A stretch of 64,000 bases of DNA from CAIVVT01 sp052145115. Its GTDB lineage: Bacteria > Acidobacteriota > Terriglobia > Bryobacterales > Bryobacteraceae. The DNA lies in the NCBI GenBank assembly GCA_052145115.1, contig JBKQPG010000070.1, positions 45,248 to 109,247 on the forward strand, given 5' to 3'. Positions within the stretch are counted from its first letter, which is position 1; the number at the start of each line of letters is the position of its first letter. Position numbers and translations under genes: made by a program. The notes beneath the pieces are model-generated. The model had not been told where the DNA came from. It made no database searches and saw only the letters and a list, made by a program, of their open reading frames with translations. Shown one piece after another: positions 41,561 to 50,542 of this stretch.

Positions 41561-43288
41561 CTAGACCTCGATCGGAGCCGCGAGGTGTCGCGCCCGCAGC
41601 CCATCCAGCCCGGCGCGGTGGCAATAGTCGCCGAAGGCTTCTCCGGGCTGGCGCTGCGCCACCCATTCGCGGAAGATCGGCGCCAGCACCCATGCGATCT
41701 GCTCAAAAGTGATGTTGTGCGAGTAAAGTTGCGCCAGCCGCGTGGCCGTGGGCGAGCCGCCGAGGTAGAGCGAACATAGCCTCGGGCTCTGGCCGACGAT
41801 GCCAATTTCCGCGGTGTATGGCCGAGCGCAACCATTGGGGCAGCCGGTCATGCGCAGGAAGACAGTCTCGCCGGCCGCTCCGGCGGCATCCAGCGCGGAT
41901 TGCACGCCCGCGGCGACTTCCGGCAGGACGCGCTCGCTCTCGGCCAGCGCCAGACCGCAGGTCGGCAAGGCAGGACAGGCCATGGAATGCAACAGCACCG
42001 GCGGCAGATGACTCGGCAGCTCAATACCATGCTGATGCAGAATCGCTTCGAGAACCGGCCGGGCCGCGGCGGGCAGGCCGCAGAACAGCAGATTCTGCTG
42101 AGGTGTGAAACGGATCTCCGGTGTGAGCGTGGAGACGATCTCGCGCACCGCGGCACGTTCTGCCGTCTTCAGGCGCCCGCTGACGACGCGCAACCCGAAA
42201 AACCAGACTCCGGGCGACTGTTCGTGCCAGCCCAAGTAGTCCGCCTGCCGTTGCCACTTCAGCTCGCGCGGCGGCGCCAGCGGGCGCCCCAGCCGCCGGG
42301 CCACCTCGGCGGCGAACCATTCGATGCCGCGCTCCTGGATGACGTACTTGAGCCGCGCCCGCCTGCGGTCGGTGCGGTCGCCGAAGTCACGATGGATCGA
42401 GACGACCGCTCGGGCGGCATCCAACAACTGGTCCGGCGCAAGGAAGCAGAACGGATCCGCGAGGCGCGGGTAGGTGTCCTTGACGCCATTCGTTTGGCCC
42501 AGCCCGCCACCGGCCAGCGCTGTGAAACCGAGCAGTTCCCCAGCCTGGAAATGGGCCACAAAACCGCAATCGTGAGCGTAAATGTCGGTGGTGTTCTCGC
42601 CTTCCACGGCGAAACCAAATTTGAACTTGCGGGGCAGGTAGGCGTCCCCATAGAGCGGCTCGGATTCGGCTTCGAACGTGACTGCCCGTTCGCCGTCCAG
42701 CCAGATCTCGGCGTAAGCGCCGGTCTGGGGCTTCAGACCGCGGTTCAGCAGCCGGGCGAACTCATCGAGCCGGCGGCGTTGGGGCGTCTCGAACGGCTCG
42801 GCTGGCGCTACGATGTTGCGCACCACGTCGCCGCAGGCGGCAAATGTCGACAGTCCGGCGTCGTTGACGGCGCGGATGCAATCGCGAAGTGCGCGTTTGC
42901 CGACAGAGTGATATTGCAGGCCGCCGCGCGAGGTGATGCGCAGGGTGCCGTCGCCGGCGCTGTCGGCCAGAGCGTCAAGCGCCAGGTACTCATCGGGAAC
43001 GAGCACGCCTCCCGGCAGGCTGACTCGCACCATGAAGCTGTAAGATTTCACCGACATCCGCTTGCGCCAATCGCGGTCGTCCTGTTGATACGTGCCGTGG
43101 AATTTGAGCAGCGTCGCCGTGGGCTTGGAGACGGAGTCGGTCGCGCTCCCGAGTTCGGCCGCGATGGCGCCGCGCAGACGATGGCTGTTGCGCTTGAGCT
43201 CCTCCACGGGCGATGGCTTGCTGTGGGGGGCGGCGGCGCGCTCGGATTCCGATGCAGGCACTGGCAAGTCGCTAGCTCCTGATTTCAT
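41561..43288 (-). CDS. Sulfite (or nitrite) reductase hemoprotein, assimilatory
   Basis: This 575-residue siroheme-[4Fe-4S] enzyme has the CysI/SiR layout. The N-terminal half contains YSFMVRVSLPGG and the siroheme-contacting Arg stretch LRITSRGGLQYH. The cluster ligands are in MACPALPTCGLALAE and MTGCPNGCARPYTAEIG (Cys-x5-Cys and Cys-x3-Cys). The neighbouring siroheme-synthesis genes and the YeiH-type transporter favour sulfite over nitrite. No flavoprotein partner (CysJ) is in the window, so electrons may come from ferredoxin or an unlinked partner. The start at 43288 has no clear ribosome-binding site. Confidence 0.9.
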   Translation of the reverse strand: MKSGASDLPVPASESERAAAPHSKPSPVEELKRNSHRLRGAIAAELGSATDSVSKPTATLLKFHGTYQQDDRDWRKRMSVKSYSFMVRVSLPGGVLVPDEYLALDALADSAGDGTLRITSRGGLQYHSVGKRALRDCIRAVNDAGLSTFAACGDVVRNIVAPAEPFETPQRRRLDEFARLLNRGLKPQTGAYAEIWLDGERAVTFEAESEPLYGDAYLPRKFKFGFAVEGENTTDIYAHDCGFVAHFQAGELLGFTALAGGGLGQTNGVKDTYPRLADPFCFLAPDQLLDAARAVVSIHRDFGDRTDRRRARLKYVIQERGIEWFAAEVARRLGRPLAPPRELKWQRQADYLGWHEQSPGVWFFGLRVVSGRLKTAERAAVREIVSTLTPEIRFTPQQNLLFCGLPAAARPVLEAILHQHGIELPSHLPPVLLHSMACPALPTCGLALAESERVLPEVAAGVQSALDAAGAAGETVFLRMTGCPNGCARPYTAEIGIVGQSPRLCSLYLGGSPTATRLAQLYSHNITFEQIAWVLAPIFREWVAQRQPGEAFGDYCHRAGLDGLRARHLAAPIEV

Positions 43289-43432
43289 ATTGCACGAATT
43301 ACATAATGTCTATCAAATACAGGGTTATTAACTTGCGGCGACACGGAATGTTGAAATCCATTTGGGAAGTTGTTTATTATTAGTATTTTGCGAACAATAC
43401 GGAAGCAGTAGGGATAAGCAATCTAGATGGCG
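43289..43432 (-). other. AT-rich intergenic, probable sulfite reductase promoter
   Basis: This stretch between the transporter stop and the reductase start is AT-rich, holding ATTACATAATGT near 43300, TTAATA and TTATTATTAG words. A promoter for the reductase operon is likely, and the AT-rich words may be operators, but no single -35/-10 pair stands out. Confidence 0.4.
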
Positions 43433-44524
43433 TCAAAAAAGGCCGAAAGTCCGGGAAGCCGTGAAAATCAGCGCCAGCGTGATGCTCGCGATGGCGCATT
43501 CGCCCACCGCGCCAACCACCAGCGGGCGCAGTCCCTGCTTCCGCAATTGACCGAAGTTGGTTTGCAAGCCCACGCCTGCGAAGGTCAGCAGAAATGCCCA
43601 GCGCGAGAGATTGGCGATGTCGGCGAGCTGAGGTTTGGCAAATACGCCGGCCGTGGCCAACGCCGAAACCAGTAGAAAACCGAGCACGAACTTGGGAAAT
43701 TTCTGCCACAGAAACGCGGCCTTGTTCTGGACGGATTGGCGGTGGCTCTTGCGCGCCCAATACAACGCGTAGCCGAGTACGACGAAGCCAATGGTGGCGT
43801 TGCGCGTCGTCTTAGCCAAGACGGCGAACTTCGCCGCCGCGTCGGAATAGAGCGCTCCCGCCGCGGTGGCCTCGGCAGTGTTATCCACCGCCAGCCCGGC
43901 CCACAATCCAAAGGCATGATCGGACAACCCTAGCGCATGGCCGATCGCTGGAAACGCGAACAGGCTGAATGCGCCCAGTGCCAGGATGGCGGCAATGGCG
44001 TACGAGGAATCTTCGTCGTCGGCGTCGATCGCGCCTTTGGCCGCAATGATCGCCGACACACCGCAAATGGACGATCCGATCGCCAGCAGCGAGGTCAGCT
44101 TCGGCGACAGGCCCAGCCAGCGCCCCAGAAGAGTCATGATAATGATCGAGATGGTCAGTTCGACGGCCACAAAAACCAGACTCACCCCGCCCAGTTTCAG
44201 CACGTCGCCCAGCAGGAATCGGACGCCCAGCAGCACAATGCCGGCCTTCAACCAGAACTCATAGGTGGCCACCCCGGCGCGGAACACAGACGGAACGCCG
44301 GTCGTGTTGGCCACGATCAATCCAAACAGAATGGCCCATAGGACGTACTCGAAATTCGGCAGCGCCAGATGGTGCGCCTTGCCGTACCTGGTGATCGACT
44401 GTTCCGTGACCTTGCCCAGCAATCCAATCGCGGCGAGCAAAGCCACGCCCGGGATCAACCGCAGGTATGGCAGGAACGCAGGCTGGTCGAACGATGGTGT
44501 GATGACAACTGCTGATTGGCTCAT
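43433..44524 (-). CDS. yeiH: YeiH/UPF0324 family putative sulfate/sulfite exporter
   Basis: This 363-residue multi-pass membrane protein matches the UPF0324 (YeiH) family: LPNFEYVLWAILFGLIVAN, KAGIVLLGVRFLLGD, GSSICGVSAIIAAKGAID, AVDNTAEATAAGALYSD and RWAFLLTFAGVGLQTNF. About ten to eleven helices are predicted. The family is thought to export sulfate or sulfur anions. Upstream by 28 nt is a tiny membrane peptide, and downstream the sulfite reductase operon, so export of surplus sulfite or sulfate is a fair guess. Confidence 0.88.
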   Translation of the reverse strand: MSQSAVVITPSFDQPAFLPYLRLIPGVALLAAIGLLGKVTEQSITRYGKAHHLALPNFEYVLWAILFGLIVANTTGVPSVFRAGVATYEFWLKAGIVLLGVRFLLGDVLKLGGVSLVFVAVELTISIIIMTLLGRWLGLSPKLTSLLAIGSSICGVSAIIAAKGAIDADDEDSSYAIAAILALGAFSLFAFPAIGHALGLSDHAFGLWAGLAVDNTAEATAAGALYSDAAAKFAVLAKTTRNATIGFVVLGYALYWARKSHRQSVQNKAAFLWQKFPKFVLGFLLVSALATAGVFAKPQLADIANLSRWAFLLTFAGVGLQTNFGQLRKQGLRPLVVGAVGECAIASITLALIFTASRTFGLF

Positions 44525-44551
44525 CGATGTTGTTTCCCCTTGCTTTCGGGC

Positions 44552-44665
44552 TCACCACGGCACGTGGGGCAGGAGGTTGAACCGGACCAGCGCTGCGGCG
44601 ACTAGGGCCGCCAGCACAGCGAACAAATCCAGCGAAAGCCTACGCGGACGTTGCGGTGCGGGCAT
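44552..44665 (-). CDS. 37-residue single-helix membrane peptide next to yeiH
   Basis: This tiny gene encodes MPAPQRPRRLSLDLFAVLA followed by a hydrophobic helix and a C-terminal HVPW. ATG 44665 is preceded by AAGGAG with 9 nt spacing, an excellent ribosome-binding site. The helix covers about 12-30 with a basic cytoplasmic N-terminus. It stops 27 nt before yeiH on the same strand. I recall similar short peptides ending in a His/Asn-Val/Ile-Pro-Trp motif beside YeiH-type transporters in related phyla, but could not check. A transporter subunit or regulator is a reasonable guess. Confidence 0.65.
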   Translation of the reverse strand: MPAPQRPRRLSLDLFAVLAALVAAALVRFNLLPHVPW

Positions 44666-45157
44666 GCTCGGAGACTCCTTTTTGGATACGGATTGTGCGG
44701 TGTTCAGGGGATTCGCCGGATCGCGCCTTCGTTCTGGCGCGCGCGGCCCAACCCAGCGCGGCCCGCTCCGGCAGGAACTTCTGGCGGTTGCTGTTGCCTG
44801 GGTACTGGGCATCTGGCCTGGTGGTCGTTTCCATCGGAAGTTCCTGCTTGAAAGAGACTGCTGCGGCTTACCGGGCGCGGGCCGGAAGTGGGGTGTTCAT
44901 CAGCGGCGACAACAGCACGCGGGAGATGGCTGGCGGGCATCGGCCAGTCTGGCTGGAGGTAATATACTCATTGCCTATCTGGATTATTATATTTTCTGGC
45001 GTTGAATGCAAGAGCGAATCTCGTAAGTTCGACGATATGCTCCCCCGAGAGGATGGTATCACATAGAATCAATTAGTTAGATGTCGATTCGACAACTTTT
45101 GAGGCGCGCGCGAGTGGTTGCGATGCTGCCCCGCAGGGCGGCATCTGGCTCTCCGGC
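44666..45157. other. Intergenic region upstream of yeiH operon
   Basis: These 492 nt hold no certain gene. A 64-codon minus-strand frame (44640-44834) has AGGA near its start and overlaps the 37-residue peptide, but its composition is unconvincing. An AT-rich patch at 44960-45075 contains TATAAT on the minus strand (44986-44991), a likely -10 for the yeiH operon, with TTGCAT upstream at too short a spacing. Confidence 0.4.
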
Positions 45158-48100
45158 TCACTCCTGGGCTGCTGGGGATGTTTTACCGGGAGCACTCATT
45201 TCGGAGCCACATCGGCCCAGCTCACGGTTGATTATGTCCAGTGGCTGCGGCAATTCCCTTGGGCCGCGCATCGGCGCTCCCGAGCACGCCGCGGCGCTGA
45301 CCTGCGCCGAGTTCGGTCCTTCCACTCCGTTCGTAGCCGAGACCACGTAGTAGTAGGTTCGTCCTGGCAAAGCCGTCGTATCCACCAGGTTGTCCCATGA
45401 AGGCTGGGCGATGACCGTGTACGGCCCGCCCGACGATTCGCTACGCTTCACGTTATATTGGGCCGGGCTGAAGGCCGGGCACAGCAGCGTGATCGGCGTC
45501 CAGCTCAGCGCGATCTGTCGGTTGCCCGGTGTGGCCACGAGCCCGGTCACCTGGGCCGGTGCGTTCTGCATCGGCGTCGCGGATGCGACGGGAGAATTGC
45601 CGCTAACCTGGCTGTCGCCGTTGATGGCCTGGACGACGTAGTAGTAGGTTTGGCCGAGCGCCAGATTGCTGTCAATGTAGCTGGTTGCGCGCTGCGTCGC
45701 CACTGCCGTGTACCCCGACCCGGAGGTTGTGGAACGCAGCAGGGAATAGGTCACCGCCGCTGGGCTCGCGGTCCAGGTCAACTGAACCATGCCGGTCGTA
45801 CTGGCGCTGCTCTCATATCCCAGCGCACCCGCGCCGGCAACGGCCGTCAGGGTGGCGGGCGCCGCCGGCGGCGCGGCCGGCCCCGGCGAGGCGTATATCA
45901 CTGGCGAATTGGCGCTTTGCCCCAACGCATTCTCGGCGGTCACTACGTAATAGTACAGCGTTCCGTCCGTCAAGCTGCTCGTGTCAGTATAAGTGATGGC
46001 CGGTGCGGTGGTTGTGCCCACTTCGGTGTAGGGTCCGCTGTAAACCGTGCCGCGCTTAACGTGGTAGATGCTGGCGGAGGCGACTGGCGCCCACCGCAGG
46101 TTCACCGTGCCGCTGGCCACACTCGGGGCCGAGAAGTTGGTGGGCGCCGAAGGCACGTCGCCCGCCCCGCCCCCCGCGGTTAAGGTGATTTGGATGTCAC
46201 TCCTGCCTGCCGGCAGGTTATTGTTGTCGGTGCCGCCGTTGGCCACCAGCAGACCGTGCACCCCGGTCGTCAAAGTGACCGCGACCGAACTGGACCATCC
46301 GTTGGCCACCGTTGGCAGTAGTACCGTGCCTAGCGTCACGTCATCCACCGCGATCTGCAGACTCGCCTGGCTGCTGGCGCCCTGACCGTACACTTGGATG
46401 CTATAAGTGCCGGGCGTCAATGCACGCAACAGATACAAGTTAGAGGGGTTGGAGCTGCTGTTGATGTTTGTCGCCGCCAGCGGCGTGGCATCACTGATCC
46501 AGGGGTCCGGCGTCCTCTGGCTGGCATCGATGCTGACACTTTGCCCCACGCTCCACGGCAGGACGTGCCCGGCCGTCAGTTTGGGCGCCGGCGCCGCCAG
46601 GACCGCGCGGACGCCCTGCATTTTTGGAGTATTGAAGTTCAGGCTGCTGTAATTTTCCACGAGCAGCCAGTCGCCCCACGGACTGACGGAGCCGCGCATG
46701 GCAAAGAAATTGATCAACTGGCCGCCCACGGCGAAGTAGTCGTTCAAGTAGAAGTTCTCCTCGACGGCCGTGATGCGCGGGTCGCGCGTGGCCGCGGCCC
46801 CCAGATGGTCGCCCACCGGAGGCGGCCAGCTCCCGCTTTCCGAGCCCGCGCCGTTCAAGCTCGGTCCGCTCTCATAGGCCACCTGCTGCAGCCCGAGGTA
46901 GGAGCACACCGCCTGCCAGCCGATGAAGTTCCATCGGATCCCGTCGCTGCCGTCGGTCCACATCGTGGCCATGATGTCGGCCACCGACGAGGTGTCGCTG
47001 GGATTGTTGTAGCCCGCCTGCCCGGCGCCGTACAACACATCGCTCACCTTGGTGATGCCCAGCGCGGCGCTTTGGGCGGGTTGCTCCGCCCAAGCCAGCG
47101 CATTGAACATGCTGAGTTCGTTCGTGTACTGCCACAGGACCACCGGCCGGACCGTCGTCTTCATGGCTGGGGCGCCATAAACATCCTCAAACAGCTTCGC
47201 GATCTGGATACTGCGCCGGACGTATTCCTGCAGGTCGCTGATGCCAGCCGCGGTCGCCTGGATGTCGTTCCAGTAGTAGTTGTCGAAGCCGGTGTTCCAG
47301 ACCTCGTTGCCGTATTCGACGTACACGTGCAGGTTGGCGTTCAGCCCTGGCGTGTAGCCGTTGCCGGACTTCACCAGCGTGGCCAACTGGGTGACGTAAT
47401 CGTCGTCCGCCGAGATCGGCACGTGCAGCCACATGTCGGTGTTGGTCTGGTTCGCGAACATGATCATGTGTTCCCAGGGCAGGCCGTGGGATTGATGGCC
47501 GTTGATGTTGTTCTGGGGCAGCCCGAGCGGCCCCGGGCTCGCGTCGGTGGCCTGGACGCGGTCGGCCCAGCGGGTGGTCACCAGGACCTTGTCCGGCTCG
47601 CTGCCGCAGACGGAGTCGCTCACCGCGGTGGACGATGGCGAAAGGGCGGCGCAGGTGTAAGTGTCGTAACCATTGACGTCGTCCGGACCTATGAATCGGT
47701 TGGCGGCAAACCCCGGGCTGTAGGCCGCCAGCGTCTGGTCCGTGAAAAGCTGTGGGTAATTCAACGGATAGCCCAAGCGGGGGATCTGCAGGTTGGTGAA
47801 GCCGCTGCCCACCGGTGAATTGGCAGTGCGCCGCGTGTTTGTGAGGCTGATCTGAATGATCCAGCTGAACGGGTCGATGACCAGATCCAGGGTCGTGGTG
47901 TTGGTGGCTGTGTTGTAAGACTGGTTCTCCACGTATCCGCCGCCAGACATCAGAAAAGTTGCCTGGCCATTGAATGAAACTGAGTAGGTACCGGCGATGT
48001 TCTCCGGCACGCCGTCCGGATCGGGACCATTCCAGGGCATATCCTTGCGCACGTCGAACAGCGTGACGTATGGCAGGTCGGCGGTCGGCCAACCGTTGTC

Positions 48101-48325
48101 GTCCACTGCCACGCTGCCATACCAGTTGATCTGCTTGACTAGGTCGACGTAGTCCCAATCCCCGTTCACTCCCAGCGGCGGGCCCGCGCGCAGGCCGGCG
48201 GATCCAGCCGCGCCGATGAGGAAGGCCAGCCCGATCAGGACGATCCCCCTCCATTCCGGCAGCAGCCGCGTGAGAAACGGCGGCCGGCTTCGCCCGTGCT
48301 GCTGGTCGAACATTAGTGCGGACAT
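45158..48325 (-). CDS. Exported glycosidase-like protein with three fibronectin type III domains
   Basis: This 1055-residue protein has an N-terminal membrane segment or signal (about 25-45, WRGIVLIGLAFLIGAAGSAG). A large domain follows (about 50-560) with NLHVYVEYGNEVWNTGFDNYYW (a split Asn-Glu-Val-Trp motif like the acid/base region of retaining glycosidases, Glu near 338). A beta-rich region (about 600-715) with GTYSIQVYGQGASSQ looks like a carbohydrate-binding module. Three Fn3 repeats lie at about 720-805, 817-905 and 918-1010, each with YYYVV. ATG 48325 follows GGAGG. The catalytic family is not one I can name, so substrate and activity are open. Confidence 0.7.
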   Translation of the reverse strand: MSALMFDQQHGRSRPPFLTRLLPEWRGIVLIGLAFLIGAAGSAGLRAGPPLGVNGDWDYVDLVKQINWYGSVAVDDNGWPTADLPYVTLFDVRKDMPWNGPDPDGVPENIAGTYSVSFNGQATFLMSGGGYVENQSYNTATNTTTLDLVIDPFSWIIQISLTNTRRTANSPVGSGFTNLQIPRLGYPLNYPQLFTDQTLAAYSPGFAANRFIGPDDVNGYDTYTCAALSPSSTAVSDSVCGSEPDKVLVTTRWADRVQATDASPGPLGLPQNNINGHQSHGLPWEHMIMFANQTNTDMWLHVPISADDDYVTQLATLVKSGNGYTPGLNANLHVYVEYGNEVWNTGFDNYYWNDIQATAAGISDLQEYVRRSIQIAKLFEDVYGAPAMKTTVRPVVLWQYTNELSMFNALAWAEQPAQSAALGITKVSDVLYGAGQAGYNNPSDTSSVADIMATMWTDGSDGIRWNFIGWQAVCSYLGLQQVAYESGPSLNGAGSESGSWPPPVGDHLGAAATRDPRITAVEENFYLNDYFAVGGQLINFFAMRGSVSPWGDWLLVENYSSLNFNTPKMQGVRAVLAAPAPKLTAGHVLPWSVGQSVSIDASQRTPDPWISDATPLAATNINSSSNPSNLYLLRALTPGTYSIQVYGQGASSQASLQIAVDDVTLGTVLLPTVANGWSSSVAVTLTTGVHGLLVANGGTDNNNLPAGRSDIQITLTAGGGAGDVPSAPTNFSAPSVASGTVNLRWAPVASASIYHVKRGTVYSGPYTEVGTTTAPAITYTDTSSLTDGTLYYYVVTAENALGQSANSPVIYASPGPAAPPAAPATLTAVAGAGALGYESSASTTGMVQLTWTASPAAVTYSLLRSTTSGSGYTAVATQRATSYIDSNLALGQTYYYVVQAINGDSQVSGNSPVASATPMQNAPAQVTGLVATPGNRQIALSWTPITLLCPAFSPAQYNVKRSESSGGPYTVIAQPSWDNLVDTTALPGRTYYYVVSATNGVEGPNSAQVSAAACSGAPMRGPRELPQPLDIINRELGRCGSEMSAPGKTSPAAQE

Positions 48326-48646
48326 AAGACCTCCATGGTAGGAAGACGGTTGCATGTGCAACGAATGCCGGAATGGTTCTGCCACTGTGGATTCAGGCCC
48401 GCGGGGTTTATCGAGGAGATCCGTCTCGCAATCCCGACTCGCCTCGATTCTACATCCAACAGGATCCAGGCCAAGCTCATCCTGTGTGGACCCGCAAGTG
48501 GACGATGATCAGGATATAATCCAGTCGTGCCGGCGGAAGCGTCCGCGGGATAGCAGCGGGCACACGGGATCGGAGTAACGAAGGGGTCGGGGGCAGGCGA
48601 TTCCAGCGTTTCAGCTCCGGCCGACGCGAGAAAGGAAGGCGCAGCG
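48326..48646. other. Divergent intergenic region
   Basis: These 321 nt separate the Fn3 protein gene (minus) from the nitrilase-family gene (plus). AT-richer words (GATATAATCC near 48512-48521) lie in the middle and could contain promoters. No gene, hairpin or repeat was identified. Confidence 0.4.
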
Positions 48647-49654
48647 ATGGACAGAAGACTCTTCCTCAGAAATTCAGCGGCCGCCGTCGGGGCTTTCGCT
48701 ACCGCGGATGCGGCCGAACGTGTCCCGCAGGACGCCCCAGCGAGAATTGGGCGCCCCGTTCGCGCCGTGAGCATCGGCTTCCGGCCCGGCCTCCCGCTGG
48801 AGCAGATTGCGGATCGGGTGGACCAGGAAGGCGCGCGCGGCGCCGACCTCATTGCTCTGCCGGAGACCTGCCGCGGGCAGAACGAGCGCAGCCAGGAGGG
48901 CCTGGACGGAGCGACGGTCTCGACCATGGCGCGACTGGCGAGCAAGCACCGGACCTACGTGGTGTGTCCGATCGACCGGCGCGACGGGGAGCGGCGGCTG
49001 AACTCGGCGGTGCTGATCGACCGCCGCGGCCAGGTGGCGGCGGTTTACGACAAGCTGTTTCCGTATAACGAGGAGTTCGTCAAGCAGCCGGCGGTCCAGC
49101 CGGGACAAGCGGTAGTTGTCGCTGCGACGGACTTCGGTCGGCTGGGGCTGGCGATCTGTTTCGACGTGAACTGGGCGCCGCTGTGGCGGCGGCTGGCGGA
49201 TCTCGGGGCGGAGCTGGTCGTATGGCCGAGCGCGTACTCGGCGGGGCGGTCGCTGCAGTCGCGGGCGATCGATTTCAACTACGCGGTGATCAGCTCAACG
49301 TGGGTTCCGGATTGCCGGGTGTACGACATAGACGGCGAGGAGCTGGTGCACGAGAGTGAAAACCAGTCCAATGTTCTGAACGTCACTCGGCATACGTTTG
49401 ATTTGGACCGCTGCCTCTTCCATCAGGACTACAATTTGCCGGCCAAGCTGGAGCGGCTGCTGAAAGAGCACGGCGAGGACGTTGAGCGCGAGAAGTGGCT
49501 TCCGGCGGAGGGCTGGTTTGTGCTTAAGGCGAAGCGCACCGGCGTCAGCGCTCGCGAGTTGGCCAAGCGCTATGGTCTGGAAGAGAAACGGCCTTACATC
49601 AACCGCAGCCGCGGCGAGATCGACATCCGGCGCGGGTGGGAATTTGTAGGATAG
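48647..49654 (+). CDS. Exported carbon-nitrogen hydrolase (nitrilase superfamily)
   Basis: This 335-residue amidase-like enzyme has the catalytic triad Glu73 (LPETCRGQ), Lys136 (VYDKLFPY) and Cys171 (AICFDVNW). The N-terminus (MDRRLFLRNSAAAVGAFATA) resembles a Tat signal. The superfamily hydrolyses amides, nitriles or carbamates. It begins a plus-strand run with an SDR, a fucosidase and an MFS carrier, so the substrate may be an amidated or carbamoylated sugar, but this is inference only. Confidence 0.85.
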   Translation: MDRRLFLRNSAAAVGAFATADAAERVPQDAPARIGRPVRAVSIGFRPGLPLEQIADRVDQEGARGADLIALPETCRGQNERSQEGLDGATVSTMARLASKHRTYVVCPIDRRDGERRLNSAVLIDRRGQVAAVYDKLFPYNEEFVKQPAVQPGQAVVVAATDFGRLGLAICFDVNWAPLWRRLADLGAELVVWPSAYSAGRSLQSRAIDFNYAVISSTWVPDCRVYDIDGEELVHESENQSNVLNVTRHTFDLDRCLFHQDYNLPAKLERLLKEHGEDVEREKWLPAEGWFVLKAKRTGVSARELAKRYGLEEKRPYINRSRGEIDIRRGWEFVG

Positions 49655-49748
49655 CGGCGCCTGCTCCCCGGCCCTCTCGAGGGTCAACTCGTCCGCATCG
49701 CACCGCCGGGGAGCGGAGCGGCTCTAACAACAGAGAGCGGGAGAAGGC

Positions 49749-50501
49749 ATGAAGCTCGACGGGAAAATTTGCCTGATCACAGGCGGCAGCAGCGGCATTG
49801 GAGCAGCGACGGCGCGCGAATTCGCGTCGCGCGGCGCCGATATCGCGATCTGCGGTTTGCCGGCGGACGACACCTTGGCGCAAGGCGTGAAGCGGGACGT
49901 GGAAGCGCTGCATCGCCGGGCGCTGACGATCACGGCGGATGTCGCCGTGCCGGCCGAGGCGATCCGTTGCGTCGAGCAGACGGTGGCGGGCCTGAGCGGA
50001 CTCGATGTGCTGGTCCACTGCGCGGGCGGCGCCGCGCCGGGCGGCTTGCTCGAAGTCGACGACAGCACTTGGCACGGGGCCTTTGAGATTCACGTGCACG
50101 CGGTGTATCACCTGGCGCGCGCGGCAGTCCCCTATATGATCACGCGGGGCGGAGGAGCGATCCTGCTGATCTCGTCGGCCGCCGGAGCGCGGGGCTGCGC
50201 GGGCGCGATCGCCTATGGCGTGGCCAAGGGTGCGATTCCGCAGTTCACCCGGGCGCTGGCGCGCGAGCTCGCGGAGCACAACATCCGCGTGAGCTGCGTA
50301 TCGCCGGGGATTATTCGCACTCGGTTTCAGGACTACCTGAGCGCCCAACAGGTGGAGAACAACGTGCGCAACCGGATTCCGCTGCATCGCGAGGGGCGCC
50401 CGGAAGACGTGGCGGCCGCGCTGGCCGCGCTGGCCGAGAACGACTTCATCACCGGGGCGGAGATTCCAGTCGACGGCGGCATGGCGATGCGGATGGTGTG
50501 A
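49749..50501 (+). CDS. Short-chain dehydrogenase/reductase
   Basis: This 250-residue classical SDR has the cofactor motif TGGSSGIG (11-18), catalytic Ser142/Ser143, Tyr156 and Lys160 (YGVAK), and the C-terminal VDGGMAM. The usual Asn of the NAG motif is Cys91 (HCAGG). It probably oxidises or reduces a sugar, or the fucose released by the adjacent GH29 enzyme. The stop is 41 nt before the fucosidase start. Confidence 0.9.
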   Translation: MKLDGKICLITGGSSGIGAATAREFASRGADIAICGLPADDTLAQGVKRDVEALHRRALTITADVAVPAEAIRCVEQTVAGLSGLDVLVHCAGGAAPGGLLEVDDSTWHGAFEIHVHAVYHLARAAVPYMITRGGGAILLISSAAGARGCAGAIAYGVAKGAIPQFTRALARELAEHNIRVSCVSPGIIRTRFQDYLSAQQVENNVRNRIPLHREGRPEDVAAALAALAENDFITGAEIPVDGGMAMRMV

Positions 50502-50542
50502 GGGCGCGGGGCGTCGAGTCGCGAATCAGAAGGGAGACGGGA

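Noticed and set aside
44640..44834. 64-codon minus-strand frame upstream of the 37-residue peptide
   Set aside because: It has an AGGA near its ATG and overlaps the small gene, but composition is generic and no family is visible. I mention it only in the intergenic entry.
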